A stretch of DNA of 64,000 bases from an uncultured Lachnospiraceae bacterium. GTDB lineage: Bacteria; Bacillota; Clostridia; Lachnospirales; Lachnospiraceae. Below the pieces are notes generated by a model. The model had not been told where the DNA came from. It did not search any database and saw nothing but the letters and a program-made list of their open reading frames with translations. The DNA lies in the NCBI GenBank assembly GCA_900315945.1, contig ONAZ01000015.1, forward strand, positions 1-64,000, given 5' to 3'. The position numbers and the translations under genes are program-made. Each line of letters opens with the position of its first letter. The first letter of the stretch is position 1. Positions 1 to 6,873 of this stretch are shown one piece after another.

Positions 1-260
1 TCTGCTTATATATGCAAACCATCTTAAAGTAGTAAAATCATTTATGAAGTTTTAAATGTGTGATGAAGGGAAATCCTTAACTTAATGGCATTGGGACGGA
101 CCTTTTGGCTAGACAGATGTGGCGCAAAAAAGGATAAATCCTGTGCCATGTTTAGTTTAGCTACATCGTAACGAAGGGGAAATAGTGCATTAGACTAAAT
201 GATATGCTAAATTGTATAAATAGCAACAAGTGGGTATAAACTGTCTAATAGGAGGCACTA
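1..260. other. Leader/intergenic segment with no recognised gene
   Basis: No reading frame of useful length enters from the left edge. The only structure seen is a long imperfect hairpin between about 107 and 162 (GGCTAGAC pairing with the GTTTAGCT side, inner GGAT/ATCC arms). It has no U-run and matches no riboswitch known to me. A good ribosome-binding site (AGGAGG, 251-256) at the right end serves the ORF that begins at 261. Confidence 0.4.
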
Positions 261-629
261 ATGAAATTCTTATCGTGGAACATTGACGGGACAAGTGCTG
301 TACTTAAAAAGTGTGATTTTATGGATTGTCTTTGGATGTGGAAAGCTGATATTTTTGCATTTCAGAAAACAAAGTTTAGGAAGAGGGAAGTAGGGATTAA
401 GTTTCCGGGATATTACGATTATTGGAGCTTTTATGAGAACTGTCCAACTTCGCATCAACAATCGGATAATAGCCAGGGGAACGGCCTGGAATGTGAAAAC
501 TGTGGTGGATCACTTGAAAGAGGAGAATTCTCACTTCCTTGGGAAGATGGAGATAACCCAAACGCTTATGTAAGATGTCCGCATTGTGGTTATAAGAATA
601 TCAAGTATGGCTATGGTGAGGATGACTGA
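261..629 (+). pseudogene. Exonuclease III N-terminal fragment joined to a zinc-ribbon segment
   Basis: This 122-residue ORF is a chimera. Residues 1 to about 60 resemble the start of ExoA/XthA-type exodeoxyribonuclease III: MKFLSWNIDG opening, then ADIFAFQKTK where the family has the catalytic Q-E-T-K motif (here Glu is replaced by Lys, QKTK), and an FPGYYDYWSF segment. The remaining ~190 residues of the nuclease are missing. From about residue 76 it continues as a small zinc ribbon with two CxxC pairs (CENC and CPHC). Loss of the catalytic Glu and of most of the domain argues that it has no nuclease activity. It has a strong AGGAGG site, so it may still be translated. A short inverted repeat (CCAGG/CCTGG, about 471-488) lies at the junction. 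Possible remnant left by recombination at the edge of an accessory island; a functional small zinc-binding protein cannot be excluded. Confidence 0.6.
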
Positions 630-695
630 TTATTTTTATGAGATAAATCATAAGAAAAGCAAATAATAATATTAGTATAAAATGTACGAAAATCA

Positions 696-723
696 TTGAT
701 TTTACATAAAGATATTGTATAAT
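696..723 (+). promoter_or_regulatory. Sigma-A-type promoter of the RiPP-like cassette
   Basis: A TTGATT -35 (696-701) and TATAAT -10 (718-723) are separated by 16 bp, about 45 bp upstream of the precursor start codon. A second TATAAT occurs at 734-739. Assigned by sequence only. Confidence 0.55.
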
Positions 724-768
724 GTAACCATAGTATAATTGAAAAAAACCGATTTAGGAGGTATTAGT

Positions 769-870
769 ATGAAATATAAGAAGCCAGCAGTTTTAAATGC
801 TAAGAAAATACGTGCTGCAGTTTGCGGTGGTGGAAAGCAGTGTGGCAGACCTTGTTCAAAAAAGGCATAA
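769..870 (+). CDS. Small basic Cys-containing peptide, candidate RiPP precursor
   Basis: A 33-residue ORF with an excellent ribosome-binding site (TAGGAGG, 756-762, 6 nt before ATG). The N-terminal part opens MKYKKPAVLNAKKIRAAV and looks like a leader; the C-terminal 15 residues carry Cys19, Cys25 and Cys29 in a Gly-rich context (CGGGKQCGRPC) and end SKKA. It contains ten Lys/Arg and no Asp/Glu. It is followed within 80 nt by a radical SAM enzyme with a PqqD-like recognition domain, then a UvrA-like ATPase and a second radical SAM enzyme, which is the normal setting of a ribosomally made, post-translationally modified peptide (RiPP). Thioether (sactipeptide/ranthipeptide) or C-C cross-links at the cysteine region are the likely modification, but that is inference. 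I do not recognise the peptide as a member of a named family. The product could be a bacteriocin, a signal, or an intracellular DNA-binding peptide. Confidence 0.72.
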   Translation: MKYKKPAVLNAKKIRAAVCGGGKQCGRPCSKKA

Positions 871-895
871 GTTTTTGCTGATATTGCGTTTGTTT

Positions 896-935
896 GAAGG
901 ATGCAGTAGTTCTACTGTGTCCTTCTTTCTGTTTT
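896..935 (+). terminator. Terminator-like hairpin between precursor and maturase (attenuator)
   Basis: A 14-bp stem (896-909 with 912-925; all positions pair, two as G-U) with a minimal loop is followed by TTTCTGTTTT. It lies after the precursor stop and before the maturase start. Partial termination here would make more precursor than enzyme, a common RiPP operon arrangement. It also argues against a maturase start at 894. Confidence 0.65.
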
Positions 936-947
936 GAGGGGTGTGAT

Positions 948-2369
948 ATGTATTTTAAAATTAAAAATAAGATTATGTTTAGGCCGTATGATGATTATGG
1001 ATATATAACCGACAATGCCATGTTTGGATATAGAATGCTAAATGATAAATCTTATTATCCAGGTGAAGAGTATGTATCAGAAAGTGGAGCTATAATGTTG
1101 GGGATGCTGAGTAAGCACCCGAGAAATATAGAAAGCATTATAAAAGAGCTGTTGACTATTTTTGTAGATGTAGATTATGAAGAAATTAAGCAAGATACAG
1201 TTGAATTTTATATGCAGTTTGTAGATGAGGGATTCTTGTGTTATGGTGATACTATAAAAGAGTGTAATGAAAATGATGTAGATTTAATTACTGAAGATGA
1301 AAATGAATCGCTAGATAATGCTTTTTTTGTTGAAGAATGCGGAAAGAATACAGTTAATCCTAATGATTTTCTGCGAAGTATTCATATTGAAATTGCTAGC
1401 GAATGTAATGAACGTTGTGTACATTGTTATATTCCTCATAAGTATAAAGATTCTTATATCGATAGTAATTTATTTTATAGGATTATTGAAGAAGGACGAG
1501 ATCTAAATATAATAAACGTTACTCTTTCTGGAGGTGAACCATTATTACATAAAGATATTATTAGTTTTCTGGAAAAATGTAGGCTACTTGATTTATCTGT
1601 AAATGTATTATCAAATCTTACACTGTTATCAAACGATATCATTATTGAAATGAAAAAGAATCCTTTGTTATCGGTTCAGACGTCGTTGTATTCAATGGAT
1701 TCTAATATACATGATGAGATAACAAGTGTGAAGGGTAGTTTTGAAAAAACTAAGAATAATATTTTGAAATTATGTTCTTCAGGTATTCCTGTGCAAATCT
1801 CTTGTCCAGTTATGAAACAAAATTTTAAAACATATAAATCAGTTGTTGAATGGGGGATAGAAAACAATATTCCAGTAGGGACTGATTTTGTAATATTTGC
1901 AGAATATGACGAAGTAAATAAAAATCTTGAAAATAGGTTGTCTTTTGAGGAAGTGGAAAGTATATATGATGATGAGTTATCGGAGGATAGGATTAGTTAT
2001 ATACTTGATAAAGTTAATGAAAAGAGGCAATTGACATTTGATTCACCAGTATGTTCTGTTTGCAGGTATTATTTATGTATTTCAGCTGAAGGTAATGTTT
2101 TTCCTTGTGTTGGCTGGCAGACTAAAGTAATAGGAAATCTCAATAAAGATACAATATCAGATATTTGGGAAAATTCAGAAAAGGTTAAAGAATTACGAAA
2201 CATAACGTTAGATAAGTTTGTGAAGTGTTTGACCTGTGATGATAGAGGATACTGTACAATTTGTATGATGAATAATTCAAATGAAAACACTGATGGTGAT
2301 GAATTTAGAGTTACTGATTTTCACTGTCGGGTTGCTTCGATGATTCACAAGAAAATTGATAAAAAATGA
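948..2369 (+). CDS. Radical SAM/SPASM peptide maturase with N-terminal PqqD-like recognition domain
   Basis: Predicted to modify the 33-residue peptide encoded just upstream. With the ATG at 948 (GAGGGGTG site) the protein has 473 residues. Residues 1-100 resemble a PqqD-like RiPP recognition element (SESGAIMLGML then a helical segment ending VDEGFL), expected to bind the leader. At about residue 153 a CNERCVHC motif gives the CxxxCxxC ligands of the SAM-cleaving [4Fe-4S] cluster, followed by the SGGEPLL glycine-rich SAM-binding strand. From about residue 369 a SPASM domain is seen (CSVCRYYLC, then NVFPC, CLTC, CTIC and a final FHC), normally holding two auxiliary [4Fe-4S] clusters. An in-frame ATG at 894 would add 18 residues but overlaps the hairpin and lacks a ribosome-binding site. 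Maturase function follows from family and neighbours; the bond formed cannot be read from sequence. Confidence 0.85.
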   Translation: MYFKIKNKIMFRPYDDYGYITDNAMFGYRMLNDKSYYPGEEYVSESGAIMLGMLSKHPRNIESIIKELLTIFVDVDYEEIKQDTVEFYMQFVDEGFLCYGDTIKECNENDVDLITEDENESLDNAFFVEECGKNTVNPNDFLRSIHIEIASECNERCVHCYIPHKYKDSYIDSNLFYRIIEEGRDLNIINVTLSGGEPLLHKDIISFLEKCRLLDLSVNVLSNLTLLSNDIIIEMKKNPLLSVQTSLYSMDSNIHDEITSVKGSFEKTKNNILKLCSSGIPVQISCPVMKQNFKTYKSVVEWGIENNIPVGTDFVIFAEYDEVNKNLENRLSFEEVESIYDDELSEDRISYILDKVNEKRQLTFDSPVCSVCRYYLCISAEGNVFPCVGWQTKVIGNLNKDTISDIWENSEKVKELRNITLDKFVKCLTCDDRGYCTICMMNNSNENTDGDEFRVTDFHCRVASMIHKKIDKK

Positions 2370-2391
2370 TGAAAGTATTTGAGGGAATTAT

Positions 2392-4731
2392 ATGGAGTCA
2401 TTAGTAGTTAAAAATGCATATGAAAATAATTTAAAACATATTGATGTTGATATACCTTTAAATGCATTTACATGTGTTACAGGATGCTCAGGGTGTGGGA
2501 AATCCTCATTAGTTTTTGATACTATTTATGCTGAGAGTCAAAGAGGATTTTTAGAAGGAATGTCTGGAAATATCTATGGACAAAAGCTTATGAACAAACC
2601 GAAGGTATCAAGCGTGGAAAACTTACGTCCTGCCCTTAATATTTCTCAAAACTATTATAATGTTAATCCTCGTTCTACTATTGGCACGGTCACTGAAATA
2701 TCGTATTATTTGAGATCGTTGTTTTCTATTATTAACAGCGATTCAAAAAATACAATTTCCGAAAATGTATTTTCTGCTAATAACCCTAATTCTTGTTGTA
2801 CGAATTGTTATGGGCTAGGAATAGAAACGGTTGTTTCTGAATCTCTTTTAATTCCTGATAAGGAGAAAACTTTACTAGAAGGTGGAATTCTATATTATAA
2901 AGGAACATCTGAAGGGAAAGAGCAAGCGGTTTTAAAAGCATTATGTGAATATTATAATATTGATGTTAATAAGAGAATATCTGAACTGACTAAAAAAGAA
3001 TTATCATTACTGTTATATTCAAATGATAAAATACAACAGCGTATTTCGTATAAAGAAGGGAAAAGAAGAAAACAGCATTATGTCACATTACAAGGGGCAA
3101 TCACCGATATACAAGAAAAGATTACATTAACAAACAATACGACATCTAGTTCGATGTATCAAAAGTATATGGAAGAGATTCCGTGTCACGTTTGTAATGG
3201 AACCAGGTTAAAAAATGAAGTATTAAATTATAAGGTTAATGGATATAATTATTATGAAATTGAGAACATGGAATTTAGTAGATTATATAAATGGTTAAAA
3301 AAATTTTCGTATAATGATATTCTGGAATCAAAGAAAGATCTTGTTTCTCAATTGATAGATAGTATGAAGATTCGTACAGATGCATTAATAAGATTAAATG
3401 TTGGATATTTATGTTTGAATCGGTCAATTCCTTCATTATCTGGTGGGGAAAGGCAGAGAATTCGCGTAGCGGCTCAATTAACATGTTCTCTTAAGGGATT
3501 GATTTATATACTTGATGAACCATGTAAAGGATTACATTACAGAGATATAGATTATATTATTCAGGCAACGAAAGATTTGATTTCAAAGGGAAATACGGTT
3601 GTTGCCATAGAACATAATAAGAAATATATTGCTTCTGCTGATAATGTAATTGAATTGGGACCAGTAGGTGGACCAGATGGAGGGTATGTTATTGATGTTT
3701 CCGAATGTCCTAAATCATGGACATATAGTTTGAATTATAAAAAAGAACAAAAGTGGGATCATTACTTTAAACTTGAGGGAATAGCCTTTAGAAATATTAA
3801 AGCAGAAAATGTTATTTTTCCAGAAGGTGGAATTACTTGTATTACTGGAGTTTCGGGATCCGGTAAGTCTTCGTTGGCTTCTGTAATACAAGATTGTTTT
3901 GAAAGAAAAAGAAATATAAATTGTGAATTTTTTAGTGGCGTTGGTGGAATTAAGAGGGTGGTTCAAGTAAATCAAGCACCAATTGGAAAAACACCTAGAT
4001 CTACGATAGTTTCGTATCTTGATATTTATGATGGAATAAGAAATTTATTTTCCCAAACTGCTACAGCTAAAAAGCTAAAGTTAAGCTCTTCTCATTTTAG
4101 TATGAATGTAAAGGGTGGAAGATGTGAGTGTTGTCAAGGAACTGGATTACAAAAAATAGAATTACATTATTTGCCAAGTTCGTATATCACCTGTCCTGAG
4201 TGTGAAGGAAAAAGATTTTCTTCAAAAGTATTATCTTGTGAATATAAAGGTAAAAGTATATTGGATGTGCTAGATACACCAATAGAGAATATTATAGATT
4301 GTTTTTCAGATTCTAAAAAGATCTATGCGACTCTTTCCTGTATGATCGATTTAGGTCTTGGCTATTTATCTCTTGGACAAATGTCAATGAATCTTTCGGG
4401 AGGAGAGGCTCAAAGAATAAAACTAGCAAGAGCACTGAGTGTTACTTCAGGCGGGAAAACATTATATATTCTTGATGAACCGACATCGGGGCTTAATGAT
4501 GTCGATATAAAAAGATTTGAAAAAACACTTCTTTCATTACAAGAATTAAATGAGACCATTCTGATTATAGAACATAATATTGAATTTATTTCTCGAATTT
4601 CAGATTATATAATTGACTTTGGAATGAATGGTGGTGAAAAAGGCGGAAAAATAATGGCTAATGATTTTCCAAAGAAAGTGTTTCAAAATAAAAAATCTTC
4701 TTTGAATATATTTATGGGGAATAAGGAATAG
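2392..4731 (+). CDS. UvrA-family tandem ABC ATPase lacking the UvrB-binding domain
   Basis: A 779-residue protein with two complete ABC modules in the UvrA arrangement: Walker A GCSGCGKSS (31-39), signature LSGGERQR (about 350) and Walker B ILDEPCKG (about 373); then Walker A GVSGSGKSS (about 486), zinc module CECC...CPEC (579-609), signature LSGGEAQR (about 669) and Walker B ILDEPTSG (about 691). Canonical UvrA is about 940 residues. Here the sequence passes directly from the RSTIGTVTEI segment to FSANNPNSCCTNC, so the ~115-residue UvrB-binding insert is absent. This is the UvrA2/DrrC-like class, members of which protect producers of DNA-binding antibiotics. Sitting between two radical SAM maturases, it is most simply a self-protection factor, or a DNA-directed partner of the peptide, rather than a repair protein. 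GAGGG site; 22 nt after the upstream stop; same operon. Confidence 0.85.
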   Translation: MESLVVKNAYENNLKHIDVDIPLNAFTCVTGCSGCGKSSLVFDTIYAESQRGFLEGMSGNIYGQKLMNKPKVSSVENLRPALNISQNYYNVNPRSTIGTVTEISYYLRSLFSIINSDSKNTISENVFSANNPNSCCTNCYGLGIETVVSESLLIPDKEKTLLEGGILYYKGTSEGKEQAVLKALCEYYNIDVNKRISELTKKELSLLLYSNDKIQQRISYKEGKRRKQHYVTLQGAITDIQEKITLTNNTTSSSMYQKYMEEIPCHVCNGTRLKNEVLNYKVNGYNYYEIENMEFSRLYKWLKKFSYNDILESKKDLVSQLIDSMKIRTDALIRLNVGYLCLNRSIPSLSGGERQRIRVAAQLTCSLKGLIYILDEPCKGLHYRDIDYIIQATKDLISKGNTVVAIEHNKKYIASADNVIELGPVGGPDGGYVIDVSECPKSWTYSLNYKKEQKWDHYFKLEGIAFRNIKAENVIFPEGGITCITGVSGSGKSSLASVIQDCFERKRNINCEFFSGVGGIKRVVQVNQAPIGKTPRSTIVSYLDIYDGIRNLFSQTATAKKLKLSSSHFSMNVKGGRCECCQGTGLQKIELHYLPSSYITCPECEGKRFSSKVLSCEYKGKSILDVLDTPIENIIDCFSDSKKIYATLSCMIDLGLGYLSLGQMSMNLSGGEAQRIKLARALSVTSGGKTLYILDEPTSGLNDVDIKRFEKTLLSLQELNETILIIEHNIEFISRISDYIIDFGMNGGEKGGKIMANDFPKKVFQNKKSSLNIFMGNKE

Positions 4732-4739
4732 TTATAATA

Positions 4740-5792
4740 ATGGAAAAAGCGACAATTAATCAATGTGTTTTAACGCTGACGAGAAATTGTAATTTGAGAT
4801 GTGATTTTTGTTATGCAAAGGAAACTGGTTATAAAGAAAATGATTATATTATATTTGAAGATCTAACCAAAATTGTTGATTTTTGCAATGATCTAGAAAT
4901 TAATGATATCGTATTAACTGGTGGCGAACCAACTTTATACAAAGAATTAATAAAACTATTAAAGTATATTTGTTCTAGAAAACGAGTTATGTCGGTGTCT
5001 ATGTCTTCCAACGGCATTAAATTGTCAAATTATGAATATTGTAAAGAATTAATCGATAATGGAATAAAGTACATTGATATTTCTTTAAAGGGAAATAATG
5101 AAGATAACTGTACAATTATTTCAGGGGTTAATTGTTTGGAATCTCAGCTTGTTGCGATAAATAATCTTTCAAAGCTACCGGTTACGCTTACTTGCTCGAT
5201 GGTTTTAACTAAAGAAAATGTTATTGGATTTTGCGATGTAATTAAAAAGGCATATGATTATGGAGCTCGTCAGTTTTCGTTTAGTTTTGTCTTAGATAAT
5301 AACGTGTCCGATAAAAAAGGTGAGGAGTATTTTTTATCTAATAATCCTTGTAAGTTGGTTGATGATTTTGTTTCGCAAATAAAAATGTTGGATGATATTA
5401 CGCATGGAGAATGGTGGGTTGAATATACTTTTCCATTATGTGTTTATACAAAGGAGCAATTAGATTTATTGGAAGGGAGGTTGGCATCACCATGTCAGAT
5501 TTTTAATGGTTTGGGGATTACTTTTGACACAAATAAAAGATTAATTCCATGTAGTATGTTTATTAATACATTTTTAGGTCAATTTGAAAAAGATTTTTCA
5601 TCAGCAGAAGAGTTTGAAAAATACTCGGATCTAAAACATTACGTTGACTCCATTGATGAATTGAAAAAGCTTCCTTCAGATAAATGTAAATTCTGTGATT
5701 TGTTTGAGCGGTGTAATGGAGGATGCCCTATTTTTTGGAAGAATACTACATTTGAGGACTTTAATAAATTTCTGATCAAAAATGGTAGGTAA
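4740..5792 (+). CDS. Second radical SAM/SPASM enzyme of the RiPP-like cassette
   Basis: A 350-residue radical SAM protein without an N-terminal recognition domain. CNLRCDFC (residues 17-24) supplies the CxxxCxxC cluster ligands and LTGGEPTLY the SAM-binding strand. The C-terminal part has SPASM-like cysteines (SPCQIF, IPCSMF, then CKFCDLFERCNGGCP at about 316-330), so one or two auxiliary clusters are likely. It follows the UvrA-like gene by 8 nt and is therefore co-transcribed. It may install a second modification on the same peptide, borrowing the recognition domain of the first maturase, or act on a different substrate; both are inference. No peptidase or exporter follows. Confidence 0.8.
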   Translation: MEKATINQCVLTLTRNCNLRCDFCYAKETGYKENDYIIFEDLTKIVDFCNDLEINDIVLTGGEPTLYKELIKLLKYICSRKRVMSVSMSSNGIKLSNYEYCKELIDNGIKYIDISLKGNNEDNCTIISGVNCLESQLVAINNLSKLPVTLTCSMVLTKENVIGFCDVIKKAYDYGARQFSFSFVLDNNVSDKKGEEYFLSNNPCKLVDDFVSQIKMLDDITHGEWWVEYTFPLCVYTKEQLDLLEGRLASPCQIFNGLGITFDTNKRLIPCSMFINTFLGQFEKDFSSAEEFEKYSDLKHYVDSIDELKKLPSDKCKFCDLFERCNGGCPIFWKNTTFEDFNKFLIKNGR

Positions 5793-5877
5793 TAATATGA
5801 GTGGAGTATTATTTATATGATGTGGGCAATGGGGTTAAACGCTATCAAGATTATTATATAATATACTTCAGGTATAC

Positions 5878-5905
5878 TTTACAAATAAATATATCGTGTT
5901 ATAAT
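5878..5905 (+). promoter_or_regulatory. Putative promoter downstream of the RiPP-like cassette
   Basis: TTTACA (5878-5883), 16-bp spacer, TATAAT (5900-5905). It would drive a short transcript of about 190 nt ending at the strong terminator at 6072-6104, containing only a 30-residue ORF. Confidence 0.45.
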
Positions 5906-5941
5906 CGAACCATAAAATCTTTGAAAGGAATTAAAAAAACA

Positions 5942-6034
5942 ATGAACACATTTAGAAACTTATATCTGCATAGTGAATATTCGCTCCATAGTCTCGAATC
6001 AGAATCAGACAATGGAATATTTGTTATGCGCTGA
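5942..6034 (+). CDS. Possible 30-residue small protein
   Basis: An ATG preceded by GAAAGGAATT (about 12 nt spacing, longer than ideal) opens a 30-residue frame rich in Ser, Glu and His (LYLHSEYSLHSLESESDN). It has its own promoter-like sequence and an intrinsic terminator, making a tidy mini-transcription unit. I do not recognise it; the HSEYSLHS stretch is faintly like the start of a PHP-domain protein, so it could be a gene remnant. The transcript could equally be a non-coding RNA. It is acidic, unlike the basic precursor at 769. Confidence 0.3.
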   Translation: MNTFRNLYLHSEYSLHSLESESDNGIFVMR

Positions 6035-6071
6035 AGATATAAGTGGAAAATGAAAGCTAAATGATAGATAG

Positions 6072-6104
6072 CCGCTTATGCTTAGTGCATAGGCGGTATT
6101 TTTT
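6072..6104 (+). terminator. Intrinsic terminator
   Basis: CCGCTTATGC (6072-6081) pairs with GCATAGGCGG (6087-6096) over 10 bp, loop TTAGT, followed by TATTTTTT. It closes the accessory cassette. Confidence 0.85.
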
Positions 6105-6163
6105 ATAGGTTAAGTCTATGGAGATACTGCGAAAAAGTAGTGTCTCCTTTTTATTTTGTATAA

Positions 6164-6243
6164 GTCTGTGTGATGGAAATGGTATACATAGCGGTCTTAG
6201 AAACCGTGGCGAAAGCATGAGGGTTCAAGTCCCTCCGCAGGTA
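6164..6243 (+). tRNA. tRNA-Leu(UAG), possibly degenerate
   Basis: The sequence folds as a class II tRNA: acceptor GTCTGTG/CGCAGGT (7 bp, three G-U), D arm around GGAAATGGTATA, anticodon arm GCGGT-CTTAGAA-ACCGT with anticodon TAG, a short variable arm (GGCGAAAGCAT) and a perfect T arm GAGGG-TTCAAGT-CCCTC; discriminator A. At 80 nt it is a little short for tRNA-Leu, the D stem is only about 3 bp, and no CCA is encoded. Lying immediately upstream of mobile-element debris, it may be an integration target or a tRNA carried by the element. Confidence 0.6.
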
Positions 6244-6336
6244 CTCTGTGCGTATATCCGAATTGGTATAGGAGCTGTACTAAGAATGCATGGTGATTCT
6301 TGCAACACCCGGACAACTGAATAATATGGCTCATAT

Positions 6337-6414
6337 TGAGCCACCTGTCCGGTCAAAGTGAGCCACCATTCCGTTTTTGAGTGAGCCACTATTCTGGAAA
6401 TGTTGAGTCACTAG
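6337..6414 (+). repeat. Four spaced TGAGCCAC-type repeats (IS21 end)
   Basis: TGAGCCAC occurs at 6337, 6359 and 6382, and a TGAGTCAC variant at 6404. The start-to-start spacing is 22, 23 and 22 bp, about two helical turns. IS21-family ends characteristically carry such multiple transposase-binding repeats. Confidence 0.7.
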
Positions 6415-6480
6415 CTTGAACCGATTAAAATGAATACTATGCGCAGTAATGCGTAAATTCATTTTAAGGAGGTCAAGACT

Positions 6481-6873
6481 ATGACCAAATATCGAGAAAT
6501 CCTACGACTAAAAAGTCTGGGATTCAGCGAAAGGAACATTGCTTTATCTGTTCCATGTTCGCGTAACACTGTGTCTAAGGTTATTAAGCTTGCCAATGCG
6601 ATGAACATCTCATGGCCACTTCCCGAAGGCACAACAGATGCAGATTTAGAGAAACAATTCAAATCTCCTGCATCAACTACAACCGCCAAGCGAATGCCTG
6701 ATTATGACTACATTCGCAAGGAGCTTTTAAAGAATGGTGTTACAAAAAAGCTCTTATGGACAGAATACATGGAGGAATGTCGGCAATCCGGCGATAAACC
6801 TCTAATGTATTCACAGTTCTGCTACCATATCCAGCAGGACGAAAACAAACACCGTGCTACCATAGAAAAGAAG
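6481..6873 (+). pseudogene. istA: Truncated IS21 transposase IstA (N-terminal ~130 residues)
   Basis: AGGAGG at 6468-6473 precedes ATG 6481. Residues 1-45 form the usual IstA N-terminal helix-turn-helix (YREILRLKSLGFSERNIALS, then CSRNTVSKVI), followed by the linker region up to ENKHRATIEKK at about residue 131. The DDE catalytic domain is absent. At that point the frame runs without interruption into an excisionase-like sequence, giving an in-frame 185-residue chimera that ends at 7038 inside an inserted MITE. A DNA-binding chimera could be produced, but transposition is impossible. Confidence 0.75.

Larger units (their letters stand above)
6337..6873 (+). mobile_element. IS21-family left end with truncated istA
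   Basis: This fragment consists of the multiple-repeat terminal region (6337-6414) and the first ~390 bp of istA. The rest of istA and all of istB are missing; the right side is joined to an excisionase gene. The insertion sequence is therefore a dead fragment. Confidence 0.7.

Noticed and set aside
107..162. Imperfect long hairpin near the left edge
   Set aside because: Several mismatches, no U-run and no match to a riboswitch class I can recognise; mentioned only in the segment description.
5801..5941. Upstream in-frame extension of the 30-codon ORF starting at a GTG
   Set aside because: It has no ribosome-binding site and would run through the promoter-like sequence at 5878-5905.
6249..6310. 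Second tRNA-like sequence with D-arm-like CCGAATTGGTATAGG and anticodon loop CTAAGAA
   Set aside because: No acceptor stem can be formed, the anticodon stem has a mismatch and the T arm is abnormal; too degenerate to call a tRNA.
6118..6324. 68-codon reading frame through the tRNA-Leu region
   Set aside because: It overlaps the tRNA-like structure, has no ribosome-binding site and no recognisable protein features.
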